This document shows positions 17,925-27,403 of a stretch of 45,350 nucleotides of DNA, piece after piece (position 1 is the first letter of the stretch; every line of letters begins with the position of its first letter). The translations under genes were made by a program, and so were the position numbers. The notes beneath the pieces are model-generated. The model did no database searches. It saw only the letters and a list, made by a program, of their open reading frames with translations, and had not been told where the DNA came from. This DNA is from Gammaproteobacteria bacterium (lineage in GTDB: Bacteria > Pseudomonadota > Gammaproteobacteria > Steroidobacterales > Steroidobacteraceae), in contig JAGWPU010000041.1 in the NCBI GenBank assembly GCA_028870355.1, positions 1 through 45,350 of the forward strand. The letters are read 5' to 3'.

Positions 17925-19741
17925 GCGACCGCCGATCCGAGCGCCGACGCTGGCTCGCCGCGCACCTGCGGCGCGAGAAGGCGCGGCTCGCGCTCGGCGC
18001 GACCGCGATGTCGATGCGTGCCGCGGTGCTCCTGCTGCTGCCGTGGCCGCTCAAGTTCATCGTCGACAACGTGATCTTCCGCAAGCCGCTCGGGAGCTGG
18101 GCGGCCGCGGTGCTGCCGGATCCGGCGATGCACCGACTGCTGCTGCTGCATGCGCTCGGCGCCGCGATGCTCGGGCTCGGACTGCTCGATGCGGGCCTCG
18201 CCTATCTCGGCAATCGCTGGTTGCTGGACGCGGCGCAGCGCATCGGCTATTCGATCCGCCGGGAATTCTTCGCGCACCTGCAACGGCTCTCGCTCGGATT
18301 CCACCGCAATCACCTGAGCGGGGAACTCGCCTCACGGCTCGGGGGCGACGTGAACGCACTGCAGGACTTCGTCGCCGCGGTCGGCGTCGATCTGCTGCCG
18401 CACCTGCTGACGATCAGCGGCATCCTCGCGGTGATGCTCGCGATGAACTGGCACTACGGTCTGATGACCCTCGCGGTCGCGCCGGTGCTGGTCTGGATCG
18501 CGCGGCACTTCGCGGCCGAGATCAAGGCCGCGGCACGCCGGACGCGCAAAGCCGAGGGCGAGCAGAGCGGCGCGACGCAGGAGGTGCTCTCCAACGTGCA
18601 GTTGGTGCAGGCGTTCGCGCGCGAGGATCACGAGGATCGGCGGTTCGAGGAGCGCGCGTCGACGGTCCTCGCGGCCGCGCTGCGCTCGAACCATCTCCAG
18701 GCCGCCTTCGCGCCCGCGATGAATCTCGCGATCGCGGTCGCGACCGGCGTGATCGCGTGGTACGGGGCGACGCTGGTGATCCGCGGCGCGCTCACGCCGG
18801 GCGATCTGCTCGTGTTCCTCGCGTACCTTCGGGCGATCGCGACGCCGGCGCGACAGATCGCGAAGGCCGGCCGCGTGTTCGGCCGCGCGGCGGTCGCGCT
18901 CGAGCGCATCGAGGAATATCGTGCCGTGGTGCCGTCGATCGCGGATGCGCCGGATGCGCTCGTGCCGGCCCACTGCGCGGGGCGCGTCGAGCTCGACGGG
19001 GTCTCGTTCGGCTATGCGGCCGACGCGCCCGTCGTCCGCGACGTGTCCTTCGAACTGCAGCGGGGCCGCACGGTCGCCCTGGTCGGCGCGACGGGCTCCG
19101 GCAAGTCGACGATCGCGGGCCTGGTCGCGCGCTTCAACGATCCGGACTTCGGCCAGGTGCGGCTCGACGGGCGCGACCTGCGGCAGTTGAGCCTGCGGTA
19201 CCTGAGATCGCGGATCGCGCTCGTTCCGCAGGATCCCTTGCTGTTCCACGCGCCCGTCTGGGCGAACATCGCGTACGGCCGGGACGGCGCGACTCGCCGG
19301 GACGCGATCGAGGCGGCGATCGCCGCCGGCGTCGACGACGTGATCTCGAGCCTGCCCGGTGGCTACGATCTGGTGGTCGGCGAACGGGGCTCGACGCTCT
19401 CGGGGGGCCAACGCCAGTGCATCGCGGTCGCCCGCGCGATGCTGAGCGAAGCCGCGGTCGTGATCCTCGACGAGCCGAGCAGCAGCGTCGACGGCGTCAC
19501 GGAACAGCGCTTGATGCGTGCGCTCCGGCGGCTCGCGCAGGATCGCGCCGCGCTGTTGATCGCGCATCGACTCGCGACCGTCGTCGATGCCGACCTGATC
19601 CTCGTGCTCGATCGCGGCCGCATCGTCCAGCGCGGCACGCACGAGCGGCTCCTCGCCGACGGCGGGCTGTACGCGGAGTCGTGGCGGGCGAACGGCCTGC
19701 CGGGAGCGCCGGCGCCGCTACGCCTGGTCGCCGCGTCATGA
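17921..19741 (+). CDS. ABC exporter, fused membrane and ATPase domains
   Basis: The 606-residue protein is a half-transporter of the MsbA/lipid-exporter type that would act as a homodimer. The N-terminal membrane domain (about residues 20-330) includes [19 protein letters not shown], a typical type-IV exporter segment. The ATPase domain has Walker [10 protein letters not shown] (389-397), the Q-loop VPQDPLLF, the signature LSGGQR, Walker [13 protein letters not shown] and the switch His in IAHRL. In this setting it probably flips a glycolipid or lipid-linked glycan made by the neighbouring glycosyltransferases. No Wzx flippase, Wzy polymerase or Wza/Wzc pair is present in the window, so this exporter is the only visible export route. 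It is coupled by ATGA overlaps on both sides (17921 and 19738). Confidence 0.92.
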   Translation: MSDRRSERRRWLAAHLRREKARLALGATAMSMRAAVLLLLPWPLKFIVDNVIFRKPLGSWAAAVLPDPAMHRLLLLHALGAAMLGLGLLDAGLAYLGNRWLLDAAQRIGYSIRREFFAHLQRLSLGFHRNHLSGELASRLGGDVNALQDFVAAVGVDLLPHLLTISGILAVMLAMNWHYGLMTLAVAPVLVWIARHFAAEIKAAARRTRKAEGEQSGATQEVLSNVQLVQAFAREDHEDRRFEERASTVLAAALRSNHLQAAFAPAMNLAIAVATGVIAWYGATLVIRGALTPGDLLVFLAYLRAIATPARQIAKAGRVFGRAAVALERIEEYRAVVPSIADAPDALVPAHCAGRVELDGVSFGYAADAPVVRDVSFELQRGRTVALVGATGSGKSTIAGLVARFNDPDFGQVRLDGRDLRQLSLRYLRSRIALVPQDPLLFHAPVWANIAYGRDGATRRDAIEAAIAAGVDDVISSLPGGYDLVVGERGSTLSGGQRQCIAVARAMLSEAAVVILDEPSSSVDGVTEQRLMRALRRLAQDRAALLIAHRLATVVDADLILVLDRGRIVQRGTHERLLADGGLYAESWRANGLPGAPAPLRLVAAS

Positions 19742-20583
19742 GCCTCGCGAAGCGGACGGATTCCCCGTGGCGGGCGTGCCTCGGCGCCGGGGTTGTCGCG
19801 GTGCTGATCCTGCCGGCCGCCGCCGGTGCCGATCCGTGGATTCCGGCCGCCGGCGACGGCAGCATCGAGCCCGCGGTGCGCCAGTACGACGCGACCAGCG
19901 TCTTCCCGACCGATCAATACGGCACCGCGACACTGCCGGCGAGCGACGAGCGATACACGATGCTGCGGGTGACCGGTACGCAGGGCATCGGCGATCGGTT
20001 GTCGATCGAATACGACCTGCGCGCGGGCCGGATCCAGAAGATCCGTACCAAGCACGGGCGGCGCATCGTCGATTCGGCGACCGGCGTCGAGGATCAGGAA
20101 GTCGGCTTGAACCTCGGCCTGCACCAGGGCTCGCGCTTCGCGAGTTCGATCGCGCTCAACGTGATCGCGCCGACGGGCGCGGCCGGCACGAATCCGCCAC
20201 TCGGCGTCGGCCGGACCGCGATCGAACCGGATCTGCAGTTCGGCTTCGCGGATCGCCGCTGGCGGGCGACCGTCGACGCCGGCTCCCGCGTGTTCGTCGA
20301 CGGTGCGGCGACGCAGATGCGTGCGATCGTCGATGCGAGCTACCGGCTGTCGCAACGCGTCGAGATCGGTGCGTCGGTGTTCTACGTCCGCACCGTGATG
20401 AGCGCCAAGCCGCTGCCAGTCGTCGATGCCGGCGAACCGTACAACGTCCTGCGCCCTGGCCTGCGGCTGAAGTTCCGACTCACGCCGCACCTGAAGCCCT
20501 ATGTCGAGTACGAGAAGGACGTGTCCGGCCAGGCGATCCATGCGGGTCGGCGCATCACCGTCGGTTTCACCTACGACTATTGA
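19738..20583 (+). CDS. Small outer-membrane beta-barrel protein, unknown function
   Basis: I do not recognise a named family. The 281-residue protein starts with a signal peptide (hydrophobic core at about residues 15-30, probable cleavage after AGA before DPW). The mature part alternates hydrophobic and polar residues in strands such as [21 protein letters not shown] and [14 protein letters not shown]. It ends in ITVGFTYDY, with the terminal aromatic residue common to outer-membrane barrels. The position between the ABC exporter and the phosphatase suggests a role in passing or anchoring the cluster product at the outer membrane, which is inference. It is translationally coupled to the exporter through ATGA at 19738. 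Confidence 0.75.
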   Translation: MSLAKRTDSPWRACLGAGVVAVLILPAAAGADPWIPAAGDGSIEPAVRQYDATSVFPTDQYGTATLPASDERYTMLRVTGTQGIGDRLSIEYDLRAGRIQKIRTKHGRRIVDSATGVEDQEVGLNLGLHQGSRFASSIALNVIAPTGAAGTNPPLGVGRTAIEPDLQFGFADRRWRATVDAGSRVFVDGAATQMRAIVDASYRLSQRVEIGASVFYVRTVMSAKPLPVVDAGEPYNVLRPGLRLKFRLTPHLKPYVEYEKDVSGQAIHAGRRITVGFTYDY

Positions 20584-20607
20584 GCGCCGACCGCGCGAGA
20601 CTCAGCG

Positions 20608-21225
20608 ATGCGCCTGCTGTTCGTTCGACATGCCCCGACCGACTGGAACCGCGAGGGCCGCTACCAGGGGCGCACCGACACGCCGATCGGCGAGACCGGA
20701 TTGCGCGAGGCCCGCCGGATCGCCGAGACCCTGCGCGGCGTCGCGGTCGACCTCGTGGTCACGAGTCCGCTGCGTCGCGCGCTCGAGACCGCCGAGGTGA
20801 TCGCGGCGGCGCTCGGCGGCGTGCGCCGTCTCGTCGACGGTCGTCTCGTCGAGATCTCGTTCGGCGACTGGGAGGGATTCACCCAGGAGGAGATCCGCGC
20901 GCGCTGGCCGACGGCGCTGCGCGCGTGGAAGCGCACGCCGCAGGCGGCGCGATTCCCCGGGGGCGAATCCCTGCACGACCTCGAGCGACGACTGCGCGAC
21001 TTCCTGCGAACACCGCCGTGGCGCGGCGAGGGGTGCGTCCGCAACGTCGTCGCGGTATCGCATGCCGGCCCGATCCGTCTCGCGCGCTTGCTCGCCGAAC
21101 GCCGGTCGCTCGCCGAGTTTCGCGAGGTGCCGGTCGTCGGCGGAATCGCCCAGGAATTCCGATGGAGCGCGAGCGAGGGGCTCGCGCCGAATCTTCCCGC
21201 TACTTCACCACAGGACCTGCCATGA
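20608..21225 (+). CDS. Histidine phosphatase (phosphoglycerate mutase-like)
   Basis: This 205-residue protein belongs to the histidine phosphatase superfamily. The RHG motif appears as [10 protein letters not shown], with His8 as the probable phosphorylated residue, followed by [33 protein letters not shown] provides the second phosphate-pocket Arg, and [11 protein letters not shown] carries the second catalytic His. Members dephosphorylate small molecules such as sugar phosphates or alpha-ribazole phosphate; in this glycan cluster a sugar-phosphate or lipid-phosphate substrate is plausible but not shown. It starts 24 bases after the barrel gene, and its stop overlaps the ugd ATG. Confidence 0.85.
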   Translation: MRLLFVRHAPTDWNREGRYQGRTDTPIGETGLREARRIAETLRGVAVDLVVTSPLRRALETAEVIAAALGGVRRLVDGRLVEISFGDWEGFTQEEIRARWPTALRAWKRTPQAARFPGGESLHDLERRLRDFLRTPPWRGEGCVRNVVAVSHAGPIRLARLLAERRSLAEFREVPVVGGIAQEFRWSASEGLAPNLPATSPQDLP

Positions 21226-22610
21226 AAGTAACGATTTTCGGATCCGGATACGTCGGCCTCGTGACCGCGGCCTGCCTCGCCGAGGCCGGCAACGACGTGC
21301 TCTGCGTCGACGTCGACGCGCGCAAGATCGAGCGACTGCAACGCGCGGAGATTCCGATCCACGAACCCGGGCTGGACGCGGTCGTCGAACGCAACGTCGC
21401 GGCGGGACGTCTGGCGTTCACGCTGGACGCCGCCGCCGGCGTCGCGCACGGACTGTTCCAGTTGATCGCGGTCGGGACGCCGCCCGACGAGGACGGCTCG
21501 GCCGACCTTCGTCACGTGCTCGCGGTCGCGCGCACGATCGGCGGGTACATGAACGACTACAAGGTCGTGATCACGAAGTCGACCGTGCCGGTCGGCACTG
21601 CGGACAAGGTCCGTTCGTCCTTGCGTGCCGCGCTGCGCGCTCGCGGCGTCGAGGTCGAGCACGATACGGTCTCGAACCCGGAATTCCTCAAGGAAGGCGA
21701 CGCGATCGCCGACTTCATGAAGCCGGATCGGATCGTCGTCGGCACCGACAGCGAGCGCGCGGCGCGGTTGATGCGTCAACTCTACGAGCCGTTCACCCGC
21801 AACCACGATCGGATGCTGGTGATGGACGTTCGCTCGGCGGAACTCACGAAGTATGCGGCGAACGCGATGCTCGCGACCAAGATCAGCTTCATGAACGAAC
21901 TCGCGAACCTGGCTGAGCGGGTCGGGGCGGACATCGAGCACGTCCGCCACGGCATCGGTTCCGATCCGCGAATCGGCTACTCGTTCATCTATCCGGGCGC
22001 CGGCTACGGCGGCTCGTGCTTCCCGAAGGACGTGAAGGCGCTGATCCGCTCCGCCGCGGATACCGGCTACTCGATGGCGATCCTGGACGCGGTCGAGGCG
22101 GTGAACCAACGCCAGAAGCAGCGGCTCTTCCAGAAAATCGAAGCGCATTTCGGTGAACTCGCGGGAAAGACCATCGCGCTCTGGGGACTCGCGTTCAAGC
22201 CGAATACCGACGACATGCGCGAGGCCGCGAGTCGCGACCTGCTCGAGGCCCTGTGGACAGCCGGTGCGCGCGTGCGGGCCTACGATCCGGTCGCGATGCC
22301 GGAGGCTCACCGTCTCTACGGTGAGCGTGACGACCTGACGCTGTGCGCGAACGCGGTGCAGGCGCTCGCCGGTGCCGATGCGCTCGCGATCGTGACCGAG
22401 TGGCAGGAGTTCCGCAGCCCCGACTTCCGGGCGATCAAGGACCGGCTGCGGGAGCCGGTCATATTCGACGGTCGCAATCTCTACGATCCGACCCAGATGG
22501 CGGCGCTCGGCTTCGTCTACGAAGGGATCGGGCGCTCGGCCACGCCCGCGGACGCGCGGGGGGCCGTCGCCTCGAATCGCGGCGCATGGCGGCACCTGCC
22601 GGCGGCGTGA
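21222..22610 (+). CDS. ugd: UDP-glucose 6-dehydrogenase
   Basis: The 462-residue enzyme oxidises UDP-glucose twice to UDP-glucuronate with NAD. The N-terminal Rossmann motif is [51 protein letters not shown] and the hinge helix with [20 protein letters not shown] follow. The catalytic Cys is residue 266 in [12 protein letters not shown]. The C-terminal UDP-binding domain contains [16 protein letters not shown]. It closes the glycan cluster and would provide the donor for the epimerase at its start. The ATG at 21222 overlaps the phosphatase stop. Confidence 0.97.
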   Translation: MKVTIFGSGYVGLVTAACLAEAGNDVLCVDVDARKIERLQRAEIPIHEPGLDAVVERNVAAGRLAFTLDAAAGVAHGLFQLIAVGTPPDEDGSADLRHVLAVARTIGGYMNDYKVVITKSTVPVGTADKVRSSLRAALRARGVEVEHDTVSNPEFLKEGDAIADFMKPDRIVVGTDSERAARLMRQLYEPFTRNHDRMLVMDVRSAELTKYAANAMLATKISFMNELANLAERVGADIEHVRHGIGSDPRIGYSFIYPGAGYGGSCFPKDVKALIRSAADTGYSMAILDAVEAVNQRQKQRLFQKIEAHFGELAGKTIALWGLAFKPNTDDMREAASRDLLEALWTAGARVRAYDPVAMPEAHRLYGERDDLTLCANAVQALAGADALAIVTEWQEFRSPDFRAIKDRLREPVIFDGRNLYDPTQMAALGFVYEGIGRSATPADARGAVASNRGAWRHLPAA

Positions 22611-22617
22611 GCCGCCG
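22600..22617. terminator. Hairpin at the convergent ugd / transporter junction
   Basis: A 7-bp GC-only stem (22600-22606 with 22611-22617) with a GTGA loop spans the ugd stop codon and lies just before the stop of the convergent transporter gene at 22622. It lacks a T tract. It may serve both strands, possibly with Rho. Confidence 0.4.
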
Positions 22618-22621
22618 CGGG

Positions 22622-24286
22622 TCAGTCGGCGGCTTCGTGGTGCAGGGTTTCCGGCAGAAAGCACAGGGTCACGACGAAGCCGAGCGCCGCGACGCCGACC
22701 GGATACCACAGGCCCGCGTAGATGTTGCCGGTCGCGGCCACGATCGCGAACGCGGTTGCCGGCAGGAAGCCGCCGAACCAGCCGACCCCGATGTGATAGG
22801 GGACCGATAACGCGGTGTAACGAATCCGGACCGGAAACAGTTCGACGAGCGTCGCGGCCTGCGGTCCGTACAGCGCGGTCGCCGCGACCAGGAACAGCAT
22901 CAACGCCGCCAACGTGCTGCCGAGGTCGATCCGCGCGCGTGCGGCAGCCGGTGGATAGCCGGCCTCAGCGAGCGCGGTGGCGAGCCGCCGGTCGAATGCC
23001 GCCTTCAGGGCCGCGAGCGTCGCGCCCGATGCACCGTCGACCGCGGGACTCGCGATCGGCACGCCGCCGATCAGGATCCTCGTGGGCGCTCCCGGCGGCG
23101 CCGTGCGGTTGGTGTATTCGATGCCGCGATTCGCGAGCGCCGATTTCGCGAGATCGCAGCCGGTGACCGAGTGACCCGTGCCTATCAGGTCGAATTGCAG
23201 CGAGCACTCGGCCGGCGGCGCGACGACGACGACCGGCGCCCGCTCGTTCGCCTGCACGAGCGCCGGGTTCGCCGCGCTCGCCATCCAGTGAAACCCCGGG
23301 ATGAACCCGACCGCGGCGAGTCCGAGCCCGAACAGCATCACGGGCTTGCGCCCGATCCGATCCGAGAGCCAGCCGAACGCGAGGTACAGCGGCGCCGCCG
23401 CGAGGGTCGCGACGAGCAGCAGGCCATTCACGGTCGCCGCGGGCACCGCGAGCACCTTCTCGAGGAAGAACTGGGTGTAGAACTGCGCCGTGTACCAGAC
23501 GACGCCCTGCCCGGCGAGGATCGCGAACAGCACGACGATCACGTGTCGCAGATTCCGCCAGCGCAGGAAGGACTCGGCGAGCGGAGCGCGGCTCAGCGTG
23601 CCCTCGGCCTCGATGCGGCGAAACGCCGGCGATTCCTCGAGTCTCAGCCGGATCCACAGCGATAGCGCGAGCAGCACCAGCGAGACCGCGAACGGCACGC
23701 GCCAGCCCCAGGCGTCGAACGAGCGCTCGCCGAGCGCGCTGCGCACGACGAGGATCACCACCAGCGCGAGCGCGAGCCCGAAGCCCGCGGCGCTCTGGAT
23801 CCAGCTGGTCGCCAAGCCCCGTCGAGCGGCGACGGTGTGCTCGGCGACATAGATCGCCGCGCCGCCGTACTCGCCGCCGATCGCGAAGCCCTGCAGCATC
23901 CGCAACGCGACCAGCGCGAACGGCGCGACCGGGCCGATCGCCGCCCGTCCCGGGAGTACCGCGACCAGGAAGGTCGCGAGGCCCATCACGCTGATCGTCA
24001 CGAGGAACGTGCGCTTGCGGCCGGTACGATCGCCGAACCAGCCGAACACGATCGCGCCGATCGGGCGTACCGCAAAGCCTGCCGCGAAGGTGAGCAAGGC
24101 GAGCAGGTAGCCTTGCGATTCGCCGACGCCAGCGAAGAAATGCCGGCCGATGATCGCCGCGAGCGAGCCGAAGATGAAGAAGTCGTACCACTCGAACACC
24201 GTGCCCGCCGACGAGGCCGCGACGACCATCGCGAGGCGATTCGCGCGCAGCGACGGCTCGGCTGGTGCTGCGCGCGCCGTGGTCAC
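22622..24286 (-). CDS. MFS transporter, metabolite:H+ symporter (MHS) type
   Basis: This 554-residue inner-membrane protein is a major-facilitator transporter of the MHS group. It has GTVFEWYDFFIFGSLAAIIG in the first membrane segment, the loop motif GWFGDRTGRKRTF and the MLQGFAIGGEYGGAAIYVAEH segment. Roughly residues 330-440 contain an extra, Cys-containing hydrophilic insertion (near VVVVAPPAECSLQFDL) between membrane helices, which is seen in longer MHS-type members. Such proteins import organic acids, betaine or similar metabolites with protons. It starts at GTG 24286, five bases after the cytochrome gene stop, so it probably belongs to the PQQ dehydrogenase operon and may import or export its substrate or product. 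Confidence 0.85.
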   Translation of the reverse strand: MTTARAAPAEPSLRANRLAMVVAASSAGTVFEWYDFFIFGSLAAIIGRHFFAGVGESQGYLLALLTFAAGFAVRPIGAIVFGWFGDRTGRKRTFLVTISVMGLATFLVAVLPGRAAIGPVAPFALVALRMLQGFAIGGEYGGAAIYVAEHTVAARRGLATSWIQSAAGFGLALALVVILVVRSALGERSFDAWGWRVPFAVSLVLLALSLWIRLRLEESPAFRRIEAEGTLSRAPLAESFLRWRNLRHVIVVLFAILAGQGVVWYTAQFYTQFFLEKVLAVPAATVNGLLLVATLAAAPLYLAFGWLSDRIGRKPVMLFGLGLAAVGFIPGFHWMASAANPALVQANERAPVVVVAPPAECSLQFDLIGTGHSVTGCDLAKSALANRGIEYTNRTAPPGAPTRILIGGVPIASPAVDGASGATLAALKAAFDRRLATALAEAGYPPAAARARIDLGSTLAALMLFLVAATALYGPQAATLVELFPVRIRYTALSVPYHIGVGWFGGFLPATAFAIVAATGNIYAGLWYPVGVAALGFVVTLCFLPETLHHEAAD

Positions 24287-24291
24287 GGCAT

Positions 24292-24786
24292 TCAATGCTG
24301 CGTGAAGCGCTCGGTCGGGAGGTCCGGCGGCGGCGGCAAGGATCGCAGGTAGGTGACCAGCACCCAGACGCCCTGTGCGCCGAGCAGGCCGCCGAAGGCC
24401 GGCATCCCGCGCGGCCGGCCGTAATAGATCGATCGGAACACCGCCGCGTCGCTCGCCCCGTATCGCCAGCGGCCGTCGCCGAGGTTCGGCCCCACCGCGC
24501 CGGCGGCGGCGTCGGCGTGACAGTCCGAGCAGTGCATCGACACGAACAGCGTCGCACCCGCGTGTGCGATCGCCGGCTCGCCGCGGTAGGGGTTCTGCAC
24601 CACCGGGCCGGGCGGTGGTCGGCCGCCGGCCGCGATGTGCGCGGGATTCGCGACGCCCGGCGCGGCGATCACCGGGGCGTGCGTCGGCGTCGCGCCGCGG
24701 CTCCCGGCGACCACGAGACCCAGCAGCGCCGGGACCGCCCATCGCGCCGCACTCGATCTCCAGGACAGCGTGCGTTGCGGTCGCAT
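24292..24786 (-). CDS. Periplasmic c-type cytochrome
   Basis: The 164-residue product has an N-terminal signal peptide (WAVPALLGLVVAGSRG), then a class I cytochrome c domain. The haem-binding motif is CSDCH and the likely distal Met ligand lies in GRPRGMPAFGG. It follows the PQQ dehydrogenase gene by 4 bases and is therefore very probably its dedicated electron acceptor, passing electrons towards the terminal oxidase. The linker before the haem domain is rich in Pro and Ala. Confidence 0.9.
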   Translation of the reverse strand: MRPQRTLSWRSSAARWAVPALLGLVVAGSRGATPTHAPVIAAPGVANPAHIAAGGRPPPGPVVQNPYRGEPAIAHAGATLFVSMHCSDCHADAAAGAVGPNLGDGRWRYGASDAAVFRSIYYGRPRGMPAFGGLLGAQGVWVLVTYLRSLPPPPDLPTERFTQH

Positions 24787-24790
24787 CGGC

Positions 24791-26632
24791 TCAGAGCCCG
24801 AAGATCCAGACCATGCCGCCCTGGCTGGTGCGGCTCGCCAGGTTCTTCACCAGGGGATTCGGGGCACGCAGGTCGGTCGGATCGTCGGACGACGTATCGC
24901 CGGCGAGCAGCGCCCAGTCGCCGCCGATACCGGCGTAGATCGCGACGTATTGCCGTCCGTCGGGGCCGCGGAAGGCGATCGGCGCACCGACGACCCCGGA
25001 GCCGACCTTGAACCGGTACAGGAGCTTGCCGGTTCGAGCGTCGACCGCCTTGAACCAGCCGTCGAGCGTCCCGTAGAACGCGACGTCGCCCGCGGTCACG
25101 AGCGCGCCGCTCCAGCTCGGATAAGGCTCCTTGTCCTTCCACACCACGCGACCGGTCGCGGCGTCCCACGCGATGAACGCGCCGAGATTGCCGCCGGGTC
25201 CCGGGGTGTACGGGCTCGATACCCCCATGTAGGGCGTGCCCTTGATGTAGGCGATCTGATGGACCTTGTAGTCCATGCAGAAATTGTTGGTCGACGTGTA
25301 GAACAAGTGGGTCTGCGGCGAGTAGGCGGGGGGTGACGCCGGACTCACGCCGCCTTCGAGGCTCGGGCAGATGCCTTTCACGTTGCCCTTCGTATCACCG
25401 GTCTGCATCGCCGGATTCTCGACCGGCCGTCCCGTTGCGAGATCGATCGATTTCGCCCAGGTCTCGTGCGTGAAGGGTTTGGCGACCAGCACGCGCCCCG
25501 TCGACCGATCGAGCGTGTACGCGAAGCCGTTCTTGTCGAAATGCACCAGCGCCGGCACCGGCTTGCCGCCGATGGTCAGGTCCGCGAGGACCATCGCCCC
25601 GGTCGCGTCGTAGTCCCAGCTGTCGTGCGGCGTGAACTGATAGGCCCAGACCAGCGTTCCATCTTCCGGCCGGCGCGCGAGCACGCTGCTCGTCCAACGG
25701 TTGTCGCCGCCGCGCTGCTCGGCGTCGTACGGACCGGCGTTACCGGTCCCGTAATACAGGAGGTCCCGCTTCGGATCGTAGGAAATCCAGCCCCACACCG
25801 GGCCGCCGCCGTGCTTCCAGGTGCCGTTGGCCCAGCTGCGCACCCCCAGCTCGGTCCCGCTCACGTACGGCGGATGGAACTCGCCCGCCTTGATCAGCAT
25901 GCCGGCGTCCGGGCCGAGGTTGTGCCCGGTCCACACCACGCGGCCGGTCGCGAGGTCGAGCCCCTTGATCCAGCCGTAGATCCCGAACTCCCCGCCCGAT
26001 GCGCCGACGATCACGCGGTCGCCGATCACGAGCGGTGCCATCGTCACGGTCTCGCCGTCGGCGACGCTTGCGATCTTCGTCTCCCAGACGGGATGGCCGG
26101 TCGCCGCATCGACCGCGACCGTGTGTCCGTCGAGGAGGTTGTAGATGATCTTGCCGTCGGCATAGACCGCACCGCGGTTCACCACGTCGCAGCACGCGGC
26201 GCCGATCGCCGCGCGGGACACGTTCGGACGGTACTTCCACTTCAGCGGATAGCCGGGGCGGCCGAGGTCGAACGCGTAGAGCACGTTCGGCCAGGGCGTG
26301 ACCACGTACATCGTATCGCCGACCACGAGCGGCTGCCCTTCGTGGCCACCGAGCACGCCGGTCGAGAAGCTCCACACCGGATGCAGCCGGGGCGCGTTCG
26401 CGACGTCGATCTGATCGAGCGGGCTGTAGCGGGTCGCCGCGTAGTCGCCGGCCGGCATCGGCCATTCGCCGTCGGCGGGTGCCTCGACGGCGGCGGGTGC
26501 GACTGCGGCGCGACCGTCCGCCCTGGCAAGTCCGGCCCCGCACGCGATCGCCGTGATCGCGAGGCAACCCGCGGCACACGCACGCGCCCCAATTCGCTTG
26601 CGGAGGATCTGGCTCACGATGGCCCGGACCAT
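24791..26632 (-). CDS. PQQ-dependent alcohol dehydrogenase with lanthanide-type Asp pair
   Basis: The 613-residue periplasmic quinoprotein has a signal peptide (hydrophobic core ACAAGCLAITAIACGAGLA) and an eight-bladed propeller with repeats such as GAFIAWDAATGRVVWKDKEP. The adjacent cysteines Cys147-Cys148 (GAACCDVVN) match the disulfide ring next to PQQ. The active-site segment TPHDSWDYD places the catalytic Asp at residue 340 and a second Asp two residues on at 342. In XoxF and PedH/ExaF enzymes this second Asp marks lanthanide use; calcium enzymes have another residue there. There is no fused cytochrome domain; a separate cytochrome gene follows. Start ATG 26632 was chosen because the signal peptide begins just after it. 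No pqq biosynthesis genes lie in the window. The substrate is unknown. Confidence 0.92.
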   Translation of the reverse strand: MVRAIVSQILRKRIGARACAAGCLAITAIACGAGLARADGRAAVAPAAVEAPADGEWPMPAGDYAATRYSPLDQIDVANAPRLHPVWSFSTGVLGGHEGQPLVVGDTMYVVTPWPNVLYAFDLGRPGYPLKWKYRPNVSRAAIGAACCDVVNRGAVYADGKIIYNLLDGHTVAVDAATGHPVWETKIASVADGETVTMAPLVIGDRVIVGASGGEFGIYGWIKGLDLATGRVVWTGHNLGPDAGMLIKAGEFHPPYVSGTELGVRSWANGTWKHGGGPVWGWISYDPKRDLLYYGTGNAGPYDAEQRGGDNRWTSSVLARRPEDGTLVWAYQFTPHDSWDYDATGAMVLADLTIGGKPVPALVHFDKNGFAYTLDRSTGRVLVAKPFTHETWAKSIDLATGRPVENPAMQTGDTKGNVKGICPSLEGGVSPASPPAYSPQTHLFYTSTNNFCMDYKVHQIAYIKGTPYMGVSSPYTPGPGGNLGAFIAWDAATGRVVWKDKEPYPSWSGALVTAGDVAFYGTLDGWFKAVDARTGKLLYRFKVGSGVVGAPIAFRGPDGRQYVAIYAGIGGDWALLAGDTSSDDPTDLRAPNPLVKNLASRTSQGGMVWIFGL

Positions 26633-26688
26633 ATCATGGTCGCGGCCGAGCGACCAGCCGAGCGGTGACGTGCCGCAGCCGCAGCGTC

Positions 26689-27402
26689 TCAGAGGTCGGC
26701 GAGCACGCCGGCCAGCGCCATCGGCTGGCTCAAGAACGGGGAATGATCGCTCTCGAGGGTCAGTCGCCGTGCGCACGGCGTCGCGGCCTGCATGCGCCGC
26801 TGGGCGCGCAACCCGATCGTCCGGTCCCGCGCGCACTCGACGTAGCAGCGCGGCACGCGGCCGAATCGTGTCGCGCTCACCCGAATCGGGGTGGCGAACG
26901 GCGCGAGTGGCTGAGGCACGAGCAACGACCGCGCGAGCGCGAAGTCCTCGTCACTGCACTCCCCGTAGAGGATCTCGCGCAGCCCGTCCGTTCGCAGCGA
27001 GGCGGTCCGGCGGTCGGCGGAGATCACCATCGCGGCGCCGATCCGCGAGTCCTCGTCGAGCGCCGCCTCCTCACGGACCGAGCGTCCGTCCTCGAGCAGG
27101 TAGGCGGCGACGTAGACCAGCGTCCGGATGCGCTCCGGCACGCGTTCGGCGACCTCGGAGAGCACCGCGCCGCCGAGGCTGTGGCCGACGAGGATCACCG
27201 GCTCCGGCCGCTCGGCGATCCGGGCGGCGATCTGGTCGGCCCAGAGCGCGAGCGAGACCGTCTCCGGTGGCGTTCGGTCGCGGCCGAGCGATGCCAGATC
27301 CGGCGCGTCCACCCGGTGTCCGGCGCGCTCGAGTGCCGCCTGCACGCGATACCAGCACCAGCCACCGTGCCAGGCGCCGTGGATCATCACGAAGTCCGAC
27401 AT
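26689..27402 (-). CDS. Alpha/beta hydrolase (EstC / hydroxynitrile-lyase-like)
   Basis: The 237-residue protein is an alpha/beta-fold hydrolase. The oxyanion-hole region is VMIHGAWHGGWCWYRV, the nucleophile Ser sits in VGHSLGGAV, and the catalytic Asp and His are probably in ECARDRTI and SDHSPFLSQP. The pattern fits the EstC and hydroxynitrile-lyase-like family, which cleaves small esters. ATG 27402 lies behind GGAGGTGA, which overlaps the end of hutG; GTG 27411 would sit on the ribosome-binding site and is unlikely. It is co-oriented with hutG (one base between stop and start), so it belongs to the hut transcription unit, though its role there is unknown. Confidence 0.88.
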   Translation of the reverse strand: MSDFVMIHGAWHGGWCWYRVQAALERAGHRVDAPDLASLGRDRTPPETVSLALWADQIAARIAERPEPVILVGHSLGGAVLSEVAERVPERIRTLVYVAAYLLEDGRSVREEAALDEDSRIGAAMVISADRRTASLRTDGLREILYGECSDEDFALARSLLVPQPLAPFATPIRVSATRFGRVPRCYVECARDRTIGLRAQRRMQAATPCARRLTLESDHSPFLSQPMALAGVLADL

Positions 27403-27403
27403 G

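Noticed and set aside
22622-24286. Hydrophilic insertion in the MFS transporter as a sign of gene fusion
   Set aside because: Long MHS-type transporters commonly carry such an inter-helix domain, and membrane segments continue normally on both sides.
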